Assembly: GCA_031732755.1 (NCBI GenBank)
Contig: JAVMKI010000073.1
Coordinates: forward strand, 10,348-74,347
Origin: Contendibacter sp031732755
GTDB lineage: Bacteria > Pseudomonadota > Gammaproteobacteria > Competibacterales > Competibacteraceae
Reading direction: 5' to 3'
Length of the DNA stretch: 64,000 nucleotides
The notes under the pieces are model-generated. The model was not told where the DNA came from and ran no database searches. It saw only the letters and a list, made by a program, of their open reading frames with translations. How positions within the stretch are numbered: position 1 is the first letter of the stretch; every line of letters starts with the position of its first letter. The translations under genes and the position numbers were made by a program. This document shows, one piece after another, positions 1 through 9,214 of the stretch.

Positions 1-153
1 CCAGGGTAACCAACCAGTGGATTCGCTCACGCACCGCCAACGCTCCAAGGCGCTGAGGAATTCGTGGCTGAGAAATGGGTTCTGGTCGGGAACCAGGGCG
101 TTCCATTCGGCGGCGGAAAGATCGTCGAGGGTATCAAGACGTTGAATGCGCAT
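1..153 (-). CDS. N-terminal fragment of a COG3146/DUF482-type N-acyltransferase
   Basis: Reading the minus strand from the ATG at 153 gives 51 uninterrupted codons running off the window edge. The peptide begins MRIQRLDTLDDLSAAEWNAL and continues with a P-x-x-NPFLSHEFLSALE segment, which resembles the start of the COG3146 (DUF482, 'peptidogalycan biosynthesis') GNAT/FemAB-like N-acyltransferases. The chemistry of that family is poorly defined. The rest of the gene, including any catalytic region, lies outside the window. It is divergent from ftsK with about 250 bp between them, which should hold both promoters. Recognition rests on the N-terminus alone. Confidence 0.6.
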   Translation of the reverse strand, partial: MRIQRLDTLDDLSAAEWNALVPDQNPFLSHEFLSALERWRCVSESTGWLPW

Positions 154-406
154 GGGGCGGAATAGGCCGGAATCGGACAGGGGAATCGACGCGCGGCCAG
201 ACGCGCCGAATGCGTTAGTTGGAACGCAAAGCAGCGCGTCGGTTCGCTCGCGCCCTTCACCTGAGCGCCATGGAATGGGACAATGCTTTTTAATCCTCAA
301 GCGCCTCGACGCCTTGCCAAAATGGCCATACTCATCGCGTCCGAGGGCTTCGCACGGTGTTTTCTCCTGGCTTCCTTCTTGACTCTCTCCATCACAGGGT
401 TGCATT

Positions 407-3400
407 TTGGCGCAGGCACATCGAATCAAACCCGAAACACCCGCAATTCGGGTAGGCATCCTCCGTTTCGTCCATGGAGTACTACGAGAGATCTGTTTCT
501 GGTCGCTGGTGGCGGTCGCGTTGGGAATGGCGGGTGCGTTGGCGACCTTCCATCCCGACGATCCAGCCTGGACCCATACTGCGGCGGTGGCCCAGTTCCA
601 TAATCTCGGTGGAGTATTCGGCGCCTGGTTCGCCGATGTCACTCTGTATTTCTTCGGCTACGCCGCCTATCTGCTGCCGCTAGGCGTGGCGTTCGCGGGC
701 TGGCGGCTATTCAAGCGCGGCGCCTTGTTGGAACTGGACGGCGAGATCGTCTTATTCCGGGTTCTGGGGTTTCTGGTGACGCTGGCGACGGCTTGTGGCC
801 TGGTGGCCCTGCATCTGCACACGGTACCCGGAACCGTTCCCGGCGCCGGGTCGTCGGGTGGTCTGGTGGGAGATCACGTCAGCCAGTTCCTGATCCAGGC
901 TTTCGAGGAGATGGGCGGCAACCTGTTCATGCTGGCGCTGCTGCTGGCCGGTGTGGTGTTGACCACCGGGCTGTCTTGGCTGACGGTGCTGGACTGGGTG
1001 GGGCTGGTGGCGCTGAAGATGGTGGATTGGATCGGCGGTCTGGTGATGATGCCGCTGCGCTGGATACAGCCCAGAACGACCGGCGGCGATGGGCACGACC
1101 AACCCTCGACTGAGGATCTGCCCCCGGAACCGTCGATGCCTCCGCCCCCGGAACCGTCAGCGCCCCCACCACCGGCACCGTCAACGCCCCCGCCACCAGC
1201 ACCGTCAACGCCCCCGGCTAGGGGAAACGCCCTGTCTCGGCTGTTTCCAGCCCTAAAGCGGGTGATTGGGCAGTCGGTCGGGAAATTTCCGACTGGGTGG
1301 CGATCCCGTCGGGAGGCCACCACGACGCCCGCGCCCGCCGCGTCATCCGTGCCATTCGAGCCATCCGCGTCCCCGGATTCGTCCGGGGCAGTGATCACCG
1401 TCGCGCCCCCCACGCCTCCATCCACGCCCGCCGGAAGCGACGAACCGCCGACGGTGGCATTCACCAACCGACCGGCGGCGCGTATCGAACCGGTTTTGAG
1501 CCACCCGGCGGCGGAGTGGTCTTTGGCAAAATCGCCTTCCGTGGTTTTAGCCCCGCTGCCAGTCGAGGATTGGGCACCGCCACCCGCCCTGGATGACTAT
1601 GCGCAACCTCAACCTCCAACTCCCGCCCGTGTTGGAGAAGGGGAGCATGGCAGCTTGCGGCTTCGCGGGATTGCCCCTCCCCCAGTGGAGAAAGATTGGG
1701 GTGAGGGGCACGAACAGCCACCACTGGACATGCTCACGCTGGTGCCTGGCAATGCGTTCGCCCTGGCGAGCGGGTTGCCAGCGCCTTCGCACCCCGCCAC
1801 GCCGTTGGCGTCGCCGCCCATTCCTTTATCACCACCGGCGCGGGATTTGGGAGCGCCGCCGCCCGTTCCTTTATCACCACCGCCAGCACGGGGTTTGGAG
1901 TTGGCCGCCACCGCCAGCGATTCACCGGCAGTGGTGATTCCCGCCACTCTGCCACATGCGGACTCCCCGGCACCGTGGACAGTTTCCTCGCCAGAGCGCG
2001 ACCCCAACGAGAACGATTCGGACGATCCGGACTGGACCTCACCGGGAATTTCTCCCGACTGGACCGCCGTTTCGCAACCGCGACCACCACAACCGACGGC
2101 TCCCCCCGCGCCTCCGGCCAAAGCGGCGTTCCTGGTGCGGCGGGTAGCGGCGCCGTTGCCGGTCGCGCCGTATCCCCTGCCACCACTGGACTTGCTCGAT
2201 CCCCCCTCGGCCAGCATCGCCGGCTATTCCCCGGAAACGCTGGATGACATGTCGCGGCGGGTGGAAGTCCTGCTCCGAAACTTTGGCATTACCGTCAAGG
2301 TCGTGGCGGTGGAACCGGGACCGGTGATCACCCGCTTCGAGGTCGAGCCGGCGCCGGGGGTCAAGGTCAGCCAGATCAGCAATCTCGCCAAGGATCTGGC
2401 GCGCGGTCTGTCGGTGATCAGCGTGCGGGTGGTGGAAATCATCCCCGGCAAATCGGTGATCGGTTTGGAGATTCCCAACCAGCAACGCGAGATCGTCTAT
2501 CTGCGGGAGGTCTTGGAGACGCCGGTTTACCAACAGGCGGCGTCTCCCCTGACCCTGGCGCTGGGCAAGGACATCGGCGGCAATCCGGTGGTGGCCAACC
2601 TGGCCAAGATGCCACACCTGCTGGTGGCCGGCACCACCGGCTCCGGCAAGTCGGTGGCGATCAACGCCATGCTGTTGAGCCTGCTGTACAAGGCCGCGCC
2701 CCACGAGGTGCGGCTGATCCTGGTGGACCCGAAGATGCTGGAGCTGTCCATGTACGAGGACATTCCGCATCTGCTGACCCCGGTAGTGACCGACATGAAG
2801 GAGGCGGCCAACGCCCTGCGCTGGTGCGTGGTGGAGATGGACCGTCGTTACCGGCTGATGGCGACGCTGAAGGTGCGCAATATCGCCGGTTTCAATCGGC
2901 GAATCGCCGACGCGCGAGCGGCGGGCGAGGACATCACCGATCCATTTTGGAAACCGGAGGAAGGCGGCACCGTGGGCGAAGTGCCGGTACTGGAACCGCT
3001 GCCGTTCATCGTGGTGGTGATCGACGAACTGGCCGACCTGATGATGATCGTCGGCAAGAAAGTGGAGGAATTGATCGCGCGCCTGGCGCAGAAGGCGCGC
3101 GCTTCCGGCATCCATCTGATCCTGGCCACCCAACGACCGTCGGTGGACGTCATCACCGGCCTGATCAAGGCCAACATTCCGACCCGGATCGCGTTTCAGG
3201 TGTCGTCACGGGTCGATTCCCGCACCATTCTCGACCAGATGGGCGCGGAACAATTGCTAGGCCATGGCGACATGCTCTATTTGCCGCCGGGCACCGGCCT
3301 GCCGCAGCGGGTGCATGGCGCGTTCGTGGACGATCACGAAGTCCCGCGCGTGGTGGACTATCTACGACAGACCGGCGCCCCGGATTACATCGACGACGTG

Positions 3401-3661
3401 CTGGCCGAACCCCGCGAGGAGGCCGACGCCATGGAAGACGCCGACAGCGGTGGGCGTGGTGGGGAAAGCGATCCGCTGTACGACGAGGCGGTGCGCATCG
3501 TGACCGAGTCGCGGCGCGCTTCGATATCCGGGGTGCAGCGCCGGTTGCGCATCGGGTACAACCGGGCGGCGCGATTGGTCGAGGAAATGGAAGTCGCCGG
3601 AGTCGTGGGACCGGTGCAGACCAACGGCAGCCGCGAGGTGCTGGCGCCGCCACCGCCTTGA
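407..3661 (+). CDS. ftsK: DNA translocase FtsK with a very long proline-rich linker
   Basis: FtsK is the septum-anchored dsDNA motor that clears chromosomes during division and activates XerCD at dif. The 1084-residue product has hydrophobic N-terminal membrane segments (about residues 30-215). A linker of roughly 380 residues follows, dominated by Pro, Ala and Ser with PPPEPS/PPPAPS runs. The motor then carries Walker A GTTGSGKS at 742-749 and Walker B with D873/E874 after a hydrophobic strand. The last 65 residues form the winged-helix gamma domain (about 1015-1080) that reads KOPS sequences. No ATG precedes the first membrane segment in frame, so the TTG at 407, 7 nt after an AGGG, is the likely start. 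Linkers in this family vary widely in length. The motor is well conserved. Confidence 0.95.
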   Translation: MAQAHRIKPETPAIRVGILRFVHGVLREICFWSLVAVALGMAGALATFHPDDPAWTHTAAVAQFHNLGGVFGAWFADVTLYFFGYAAYLLPLGVAFAGWRLFKRGALLELDGEIVLFRVLGFLVTLATACGLVALHLHTVPGTVPGAGSSGGLVGDHVSQFLIQAFEEMGGNLFMLALLLAGVVLTTGLSWLTVLDWVGLVALKMVDWIGGLVMMPLRWIQPRTTGGDGHDQPSTEDLPPEPSMPPPPEPSAPPPPAPSTPPPPAPSTPPARGNALSRLFPALKRVIGQSVGKFPTGWRSRREATTTPAPAASSVPFEPSASPDSSGAVITVAPPTPPSTPAGSDEPPTVAFTNRPAARIEPVLSHPAAEWSLAKSPSVVLAPLPVEDWAPPPALDDYAQPQPPTPARVGEGEHGSLRLRGIAPPPVEKDWGEGHEQPPLDMLTLVPGNAFALASGLPAPSHPATPLASPPIPLSPPARDLGAPPPVPLSPPPARGLELAATASDSPAVVIPATLPHADSPAPWTVSSPERDPNENDSDDPDWTSPGISPDWTAVSQPRPPQPTAPPAPPAKAAFLVRRVAAPLPVAPYPLPPLDLLDPPSASIAGYSPETLDDMSRRVEVLLRNFGITVKVVAVEPGPVITRFEVEPAPGVKVSQISNLAKDLARGLSVISVRVVEIIPGKSVIGLEIPNQQREIVYLREVLETPVYQQAASPLTLALGKDIGGNPVVANLAKMPHLLVAGTTGSGKSVAINAMLLSLLYKAAPHEVRLILVDPKMLELSMYEDIPHLLTPVVTDMKEAANALRWCVVEMDRRYRLMATLKVRNIAGFNRRIADARAAGEDITDPFWKPEEGGTVGEVPVLEPLPFIVVVIDELADLMMIVGKKVEELIARLAQKARASGIHLILATQRPSVDVITGLIKANIPTRIAFQVSSRVDSRTILDQMGAEQLLGHGDMLYLPPGTGLPQRVHGAFVDDHEVPRVVDYLRQTGAPDYIDDVLAEPREEADAMEDADSGGRGGESDPLYDEAVRIVTESRRASISGVQRRLRIGYNRAARLVEEMEVAGVVGPVQTNGSREVLAPPPP

Positions 3662-3772
3662 GCGGATGGCCTTTAGCGGTGGATCAGGCCGGCCGCGCGC
3701 CGCGCTCGGCGACTTCTCCGCCGCCGATTCGCCAGCAAGGGAAAATCACGCGCTCCGACGGATTTGGAGGCT

Positions 3773-4672
3773 TTAGAAAGCCGAATTCAGCAGATTCGAG
3801 GGAGAGTATTGATCTGTCAGAATGCGTGCGTTGGGATCCCAATCGCGCTCGGTCGAAAACAGCGGCACGAGCCAGTCGCCGCCAAAACCGAGCGGTTGCA
3901 GCTTGCTTTCCAGCAGCGCGGCATTTCCGCTGATCGTGTCTCGCGAGGGCAGTCCGTCCATCTTCGTCAGAATGACGCGATTTTTCAGTTCGACCCTGAG
4001 ATTGTAGAAAAGGCCGAATACCGATTGGTAGGTCGTCGATTCATGGTGATAGAGACGGCTGCTGGAAAAAGTATTGGCCGCTAAAACGCCATTCGTGGTC
4101 AACAGCGCCTTGACCTCAAGCAGAAATTCCCGCGTCAACAGATGTTCCGGGATGTATTCGTGGTCGAAGGCGTCCAGCATGATCAGTTCATAGCGTTGAT
4201 CGGTTTTGCCCGCGCGCTTGACGAAAACGCGCCCGTCTTCTTCGAAAACCCGAACGTTTTGGCCCGGATCGAAACCGAAAAACTGTTTGGCGACCGCGAC
4301 GACGGCTGGATCGATCTCGACGATGTCGATTTTGGCGTCTGGCAGCATCCGGGATAGCGCCGTCGGCAATACGCCGCCGCCCAACCCAATGATCAGGATA
4401 TTCCTGGGATGCGGGTTCAAATACAGCGCGCCCATCATCATCTTGGTATAGCCGAACACGAACCGGTGGGAATCATCCAGGAACTGGCAGCTTTGCCGGG
4501 TGGTTTGATTGTGGCGGGTGAAACTCATGCATCTTTGCTCGTCCTCTTCATAGACGAGAATATTGCGATAAAGCGATTTTTCGGTGTGAATGATGTTCAT
4601 CGCGGTGGCGGATGCGGTCATGCATGAAGCAAGGCCGGCGAGCAACGTTCTAAGCCAGTGATCTTGGCGCAT
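3773..4672 (-). CDS. Spermidine-synthase-like protein with an export-type N-terminus
   Basis: The 299-residue protein has the aminopropyltransferase/methyltransferase Rossmann fold. It shows a nucleotide-binding strand ending in GLGGG (96-100), an acidic strand end VEIDP, and the LDAFDHEYIPEHL segment typical of spermidine synthase homologues. The first 24 residues look like a short signal sequence, with basic MRQDHWLR followed by LLAGLASC. LASC at 14-17 would satisfy a lipobox. The start overlaps the upstream membrane-protein gene by 23 nt and lacks a clear ribosome binding site, which suggests translational coupling. In many bacteria the membrane part and this domain form one fused 'MFS/spermidine synthase' polypeptide. 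True polyamine synthesis is not demonstrated. Many such homologues have unknown substrates. Confidence 0.8.
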   Translation of the reverse strand: MRQDHWLRTLLAGLASCMTASATAMNIIHTEKSLYRNILVYEEDEQRCMSFTRHNQTTRQSCQFLDDSHRFVFGYTKMMMGALYLNPHPRNILIIGLGGGVLPTALSRMLPDAKIDIVEIDPAVVAVAKQFFGFDPGQNVRVFEEDGRVFVKRAGKTDQRYELIMLDAFDHEYIPEHLLTREFLLEVKALLTTNGVLAANTFSSSRLYHHESTTYQSVFGLFYNLRVELKNRVILTKMDGLPSRDTISGNAALLESKLQPLGFGGDWLVPLFSTERDWDPNARILTDQYSPSNLLNSAF

Positions 4673-5261
4673 CTTTGGGATTTCCAGTAAAAATGGTCAA
4701 CAGGCCAAGGAGTAGGGAAACCGCAATGAGGCCGCCCAGGATTTGGTTGATTTCGAAATACAGAACGAGATAAAACGAGGTCAAAAGCGTTCCCGCCGCA
4801 CTGCCAAACGTCGAGCAGAAATAAAGCAGCCCCGCGAGATGGCCGCTGTATTGGGATTCGTCCACCAGCAGGCGAACGGCGTAGGGGGAGACCATGCCCG
4901 CCAAGGTGATGGGGACGAAGAACAACAGCGTTGCCGACAGGAGGGAACCGTAGCGGGGGTCCTGGATTCGGTCGAAGATCCAGCCGAGGGCCGGATCGCC
5001 CAGGAGAATGACCGGAACCGTGGCCACCGCGCTGGCGATGAGGAGGAACGCCAGTCGGGGCAAGCTTGGATCGTGCAACGACCACCGGCCACCCAAAAGA
5101 TAGCCGAGCGCCAGCGCCAACATGAAGACCGTGATCACCCCACCCCAGACGTAGATGCTGTTGCCGAAGTCCGGGGCGAGGATTCGCCCACTCAATAGTT
5201 CGATGGCCATCACGAAAAACCCGGACCATCCGGCGATCAGGAAGATGAAAAGGCGGTGCAA
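4650..5261 (-). CDS. Polytopic membrane partner of the spermidine-synthase-like protein
   Basis: The protein has about six hydrophobic segments and matches the membrane half of fused MFS/spermidine-synthase proteins, with signature stretches such as FFVMAIELLSGRILAPDFG and YVWGGVITVFMLALALGYLLGG. I place the start at the TTG at 5261, preceded by GGAGG at 8 nt and directly before the first membrane helix. The frame stays open to another TTG at 5381, but that adds a basic, low-complexity leader with a poorly spaced SD. Its 3' end overlaps the catalytic gene by 23 nt in another frame, so the two behave as a coupled operon. Substrate unknown. It could be an exporter or an anchoring unit for the downstream enzyme. 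Confidence 0.72.
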   Translation of the reverse strand: MHRLFIFLIAGWSGFFVMAIELLSGRILAPDFGNSIYVWGGVITVFMLALALGYLLGGRWSLHDPSLPRLAFLLIASAVATVPVILLGDPALGWIFDRIQDPRYGSLLSATLLFFVPITLAGMVSPYAVRLLVDESQYSGHLAGLLYFCSTFGSAAGTLLTSFYLVLYFEINQILGGLIAVSLLLGLLTIFTGNPKDAPRSLA

Positions 5262-5700
5262 GACAGCATCCTCCAAGGCGATTGGAGCCCCGCGCGCCGA
5301 TGGTGGCCGTCGGGCGGAACGATTCAGGATAGCCCAACGTCGGTCGGCGGCGAATTTGTTCGCGGTGGCGTCAATTGCCAATTCTCCGCTATTATCCTTG
5401 GCATCAGCATATCCTGAATCCAGGCCGTCGGGCGCGTGTCAGCGGTCGACGAGAGATTGTTCCAGAGGTGACGAAATGGCTGGTGGTTGGGGTTGTCCAC
5501 ATGAACTCAACGAGATGTGCCAGCATGTTCAGGGTCGGCCCTGCGATCCTGGCATGAAAGGTTGTGTATTGGCTGGACGGTTCCGCTTCAGCAACGAGGC
5601 CAAGAACCGACCGCCACGGCCAACGCGCGGCGGCGGCAAGCCCGAGTCGCCGCGCCAGCGCGACAAATAATGAACTCCGCGACGATTCACTGACCATCCG
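5262..5700. other. Intergenic stretch with no supported gene
   Basis: Open frames exist on both strands here (for example 5404-5697 minus), but none has a convincing ribosome binding site, recognisable motif or protein-like composition. The segment separates a minus-strand operon from a plus-strand lipoprotein gene, so it should carry both promoters. I could not pick out a clear -35/-10 pair. Confidence 0.4.
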
Positions 5701-5706
5701 TTGACG

Positions 5707-6309
5707 ATGACTAAACCTGTTCTCCCCATTTTTCCACCACGCGCGCGTTTCTGCTCATGGCGCGGTATCGCTCTGGCCGTGGGTGGCCTGCTGCTGGCGG
5801 CGCTGTTGACTGGATGCGCCAGCGATCCGGCGAAGAAACCGGCCGATCTTACTCCGCCGGCGGGCAAGTTGAGCGAAAAAGCCCGGCAGGAACAGCGGCA
5901 GGCCATCCTCAAGGTGCGCACCCAAACTTTGAACCAGCTCTACAAGCTGAAGCCGCTTGCCCGAACCGAGATCGAACAGTCCGCCGGTTATGGAGTGTTC
6001 GAGATCAATGGCTTGAACGCTGTGCTGGCCGAGACGCACGGGCGCGGCGCGGTTTGGGAAAAGAGAAGCGGCAAACTCGTTTACATGCGGCTGGCCCGGA
6101 CCGACATTGGCCCTGGCGCCTCGGTGAGTCCGTATCGGCAGGTGTTGGTGTTCAGCGATCCCCGCCACCTGAGCCAGTTCATGATGACCGGCTCACCGGC
6201 CAACGTTTCTCGTGATCCCAGCATCAAGGTTTACAAGCTGAGCGGAAAGGGAGTGTCGACACAGGCGGATTGGGGTGCTCGCTATTTTCGAGACCCCGAC
6301 CTGAATTAA
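5707..6309 (+). CDS. Lipoprotein with a SYLF/YSC84-like domain
   Basis: A 200-residue exported lipoprotein. It has a basic N-terminus, a hydrophobic helix and the lipobox LLTGC with Cys37 as the predicted lipidation site. The mature part follows the pattern of SYLF-domain proteins, with helical 'ILKVRTQTLNQLYKLKP', then AGYGVFEI, a Gly-rich turn and 'VSPYRQVLVFSDP'. SYLF domains bind lipids in eukaryotic homologues. The bacterial versions are periplasmic or outer-membrane proteins of unclear role. The ATG at 5707 is chosen over an in-frame TTG at 5701. Neither has a good SD. It converges with the restriction-modification gene, with 28 bp between stop codons. Confidence 0.7.
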   Translation: MTKPVLPIFPPRARFCSWRGIALAVGGLLLAALLTGCASDPAKKPADLTPPAGKLSEKARQEQRQAILKVRTQTLNQLYKLKPLARTEIEQSAGYGVFEINGLNAVLAETHGRGAVWEKRSGKLVYMRLARTDIGPGASVSPYRQVLVFSDPRHLSQFMMTGSPANVSRDPSIKVYKLSGKGVSTQADWGARYFRDPDLN

Positions 6310-6337
6310 GGCTAACCGATTAAAAACCCGCTGACGA

Positions 6338-9211
6338 TCAAGCAGTTCCCAGCGTCCGTTCCCGGTTCAGCGTCAACAGGCGGCGCAACACCTCGTCATC
6401 GTTCAGGTCCATCGGCCAGCCGTAAGCGGTAGCGACCGCTTCATCCAGGGCGCGGTGGGCGTTGATCAACCACGCCGGCTGAGCGTTGTAGAGATTCGTC
6501 AGGGTGCGTTTTTTGAGTTCGGCGGCGTGTTCCGGCTTGGGAATCAGCCGGTCGGGATAGCCGGGAACGACTTCCGGGACACGATCCACCCATTCCGGCG
6601 GATTCAGCCAGTTTTCGCGTAATTCGTTCAATTTGCGGGCGGCGGCGGCAATGGCCTGAGCGCGCGGATCGTCGGCATAGACGCTGGCGGGGAAGTTCGG
6701 GGTCAGGCTGGTTGGGAAGGGGAAGGTTTCAAAGCAACGGGTAGAGTTGTAAACGGGATCGTTGCCTACTCCTAACCTGCCACCCAAGGCTGTTGCCCAT
6801 ACAATGTGAAAGCGCGATGACAAGATACCGAAAGTTTCATCGTCATCGCGGGCAATGACGACCAGCTTGTGTTCCGGTGCAACACTGACTGGTAACCAGA
6901 CGAAAATGCGGTGCTTGGCTGTCTCGGATGTGGCGATATAGCGTGTCAATCCAGCCAGTTTTCGACGCAGTTCGGGGCGCGGGCGACCGTGCCGCCACCA
7001 GTATTCAACCCGTGATTTCTCGCGGTTGCTCATCCGCACCGGCTTCACTTTCGCCAACACATGCGCGAACGGCGCTTCGTACAGCGCGGCTTCGCTCTCG
7101 CTCAAATCGGTTCCAAAGTCGATCACCCAGCGGCCTTTCCAGCCTTGGGTGACATCCACGCCGTTCCAAATCGGGCGCAGCACTTCGCTGTTGGGTCGGC
7201 TGTGTGGGTTCGGTTGGCGCAACCACTGTCGCGCCGTGGCGCTGTCCACCGCGAACGCGCCCGCCAAACACAGACCGAAGAACGAGCAACCGGCGTTTTC
7301 TGGCAACGAGCGAGCCTGAGTTAAATCCAAACCGCTAGCGGCATCCAGCGCCCGGCCAGTCAAATCGGCGTGAATTTCCGCAACCGGGCGGCCATCGAGG
7401 GTCGCGCTATTCGTCATCCGCCCAAAGCACACCAGCGACACCCGCACCGCCGCGCCGTCGTTGATCCACGGTTGGTCACTCCAGGCGTCAAAGATCGCGC
7501 CGGTCTTGGAAATTCGCTCCAACACCGGTCGGTTGCGCTTTTGGCGGATCGAGTTCGTTGCCACCAATCCGGCGCGCTGCGTCTGTCCCGCTTCAATCTG
7601 CGCCCGTGCTTTCTCGAACCAGTAGCAAACCAGATCAGCGCCACCCGACACCCGTCCGGCATAGACCCGGCGCAGCGTCGCCACATAGTCCTCGCCCAGT
7701 TCCGCCAACTGCTTCTTGTCGCCCAAAAATGGCGGATTGCCGACGATGAATTCCGCCGCTGGCCATTCGGCTTCGCGACCTTCCAGGTCCAGCAGCGCAT
7801 CCCGACATTCAATCGTATCCAACGCCCGCAGGATCGGCTGGCGGTTGACCTCAAAACCATTGCGGCGCATCCACTGAATCTCGCCGATCCAAACCGTCAC
7901 CCGCGCCAGTTCCGCCGCGTAAGGGTTAATCTCGATGCCCCAAACGCACTCCGGCCCCACCGAGGGAAACTGCCGGCCCAACCCCAGCGCCTCGGCGTCG
8001 AGATGGGTCTGGTGCTCGAAATCCTTGAGCGCCAGCAGCGCCAGATAGAGGAAATTGCCAGACCCGCAGGCCGGATCGAGGATGCGCACCTGCCGCAACC
8101 GCTCCAGGAATCGATCATGCAGGTCTTGCGCGGCTTTTCGGGCGTTGGTTGCGGTCGCTGGAGTTTTGGCGGCGGCGGCCTTGGCCAATCGCTCGGCGAT
8201 CCGCGTCTTGATCTCCACCCATTCCGTTTGCAGGGGCCGAACGATGACCGGCTCCACCAACATCCCGATCTTGTCCCGGTCGGTGTAGTGCGCGCCCAGT
8301 TGCGAACGCTTGTCCGGGTCCAGCCCGCGCTCGAACAGCGTGCCGAAAATGCTGGGGTCGATGTCGCTCCAATCCAGCCGCGCGGCCTTCAACACGGCCT
8401 CAATGGCGGGGCGATCAAGGGATAACGCTTCATCGCTGTCGAACAATCCGCCGTTGAACCACTCGACCTTTTCGAACCCAATCCGCCCACCGGCGCGCAT
8501 GGCGCGGAACAAATCGCTCGCCATCGCGGCGAATTCGCTGGGTTGGCTCGCGGCGTGCTCCAACAGCCGAGTGAACAGCCGGTCCGGTAGCAGGCCCACA
8601 TCCTCGGCGAACATGCAGAACACCAGCCGGTTGATGAAATGGGCGACGGTTCGCGGCGCATGGCCTTGAGCGCGCAAGCCCTGCGCCAAGCCGGCGAAGC
8701 GCTCGGCGGCATCCTCGGTCAGGCGTTGTCGGGTCTGGCCGGGTTTCAACCGTTCCGGGTCAGTGAACGCCCAGCGCAGCCAATCCAGTTTGGCCGGGTT
8801 GGCGAGATCGGTCAGCGCCAGCCGATAGACGGTGTGGATGCTGTTGGTGAAGTGGGTGTGAATCTCGATGGCGTCGAGATCACAGACGATCAACAGCGGC
8901 GGGTTGTCCAGCGCCAGGGCGTATTGCCGCAATTGCCGCAGCGCCGCGCCCAGGTCCTTGTGCTTGCCCTTGTACTCCCAGGCGAAGCAGCCTTTGCGCC
9001 ACACGTCCGCCCAGCCATCGCCGCCGCCGGTCTTCTTCACTCCCTTCTCGAAGCAGAACCACTCGCCGTGGGGATCGGCCTCGGTCGGAGTCGGCTCGCC
9101 CAGCAAGCGGCACAAGTCGTTGAAATGCGACTGGGCCGCGCTGCGCTCTTTCAGGGTACTGTCCCGCCAGGTGGCGATGAAAGCCTGGGGGGACAGGGCG
9201 GGCGTGGGCAT
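6338..9211 (-). CDS. MmeI-like (type IIL) restriction-modification enzyme, single polypeptide
   Basis: This 957-residue protein joins nuclease, methyltransferase and specificity regions in one chain. Near the N-terminus, D69 is followed after nine residues by E79-Y-K81. This is the D-X9-E-X-K endonuclease motif of MmeI-type enzymes, at almost the same position as in MmeI. A helical connector leads to the adenine-N6 methyltransferase core, with motif I DPACGSGNF (D379) and motif IV NPPF (N492). The C-terminal third (from about residue 640) is the likely target-recognition and helical region. Such enzymes cut one strand pair about 20 bp from the site and protect by methylating one strand. The ATG lies 3 bp after the phaC stop and has no strong SD, so it is probably expressed by read-through from phaC. 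The recognition sequence cannot be read from the protein. Confidence 0.85.
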   Translation of the reverse strand: MPTPALSPQAFIATWRDSTLKERSAAQSHFNDLCRLLGEPTPTEADPHGEWFCFEKGVKKTGGGDGWADVWRKGCFAWEYKGKHKDLGAALRQLRQYALALDNPPLLIVCDLDAIEIHTHFTNSIHTVYRLALTDLANPAKLDWLRWAFTDPERLKPGQTRQRLTEDAAERFAGLAQGLRAQGHAPRTVAHFINRLVFCMFAEDVGLLPDRLFTRLLEHAASQPSEFAAMASDLFRAMRAGGRIGFEKVEWFNGGLFDSDEALSLDRPAIEAVLKAARLDWSDIDPSIFGTLFERGLDPDKRSQLGAHYTDRDKIGMLVEPVIVRPLQTEWVEIKTRIAERLAKAAAAKTPATATNARKAAQDLHDRFLERLRQVRILDPACGSGNFLYLALLALKDFEHQTHLDAEALGLGRQFPSVGPECVWGIEINPYAAELARVTVWIGEIQWMRRNGFEVNRQPILRALDTIECRDALLDLEGREAEWPAAEFIVGNPPFLGDKKQLAELGEDYVATLRRVYAGRVSGGADLVCYWFEKARAQIEAGQTQRAGLVATNSIRQKRNRPVLERISKTGAIFDAWSDQPWINDGAAVRVSLVCFGRMTNSATLDGRPVAEIHADLTGRALDAASGLDLTQARSLPENAGCSFFGLCLAGAFAVDSATARQWLRQPNPHSRPNSEVLRPIWNGVDVTQGWKGRWVIDFGTDLSESEAALYEAPFAHVLAKVKPVRMSNREKSRVEYWWRHGRPRPELRRKLAGLTRYIATSETAKHRIFVWLPVSVAPEHKLVVIARDDDETFGILSSRFHIVWATALGGRLGVGNDPVYNSTRCFETFPFPTSLTPNFPASVYADDPRAQAIAAAARKLNELRENWLNPPEWVDRVPEVVPGYPDRLIPKPEHAAELKKRTLTNLYNAQPAWLINAHRALDEAVATAYGWPMDLNDDEVLRRLLTLNRERTLGTA

Positions 9212-9214
9212 GCG

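Noticed and set aside
2039..3133. Minus-strand open frame opposite ftsK
   Set aside because: Antisense shadow of the conserved FtsK motor region; composition is His/Arg/Gln-rich and unlike a protein.
5155..5670. Plus-strand open frame of 171 codons
   Set aside because: It lies mostly opposite the membrane-protein gene and lacks motifs. Its RBS is not convincing.
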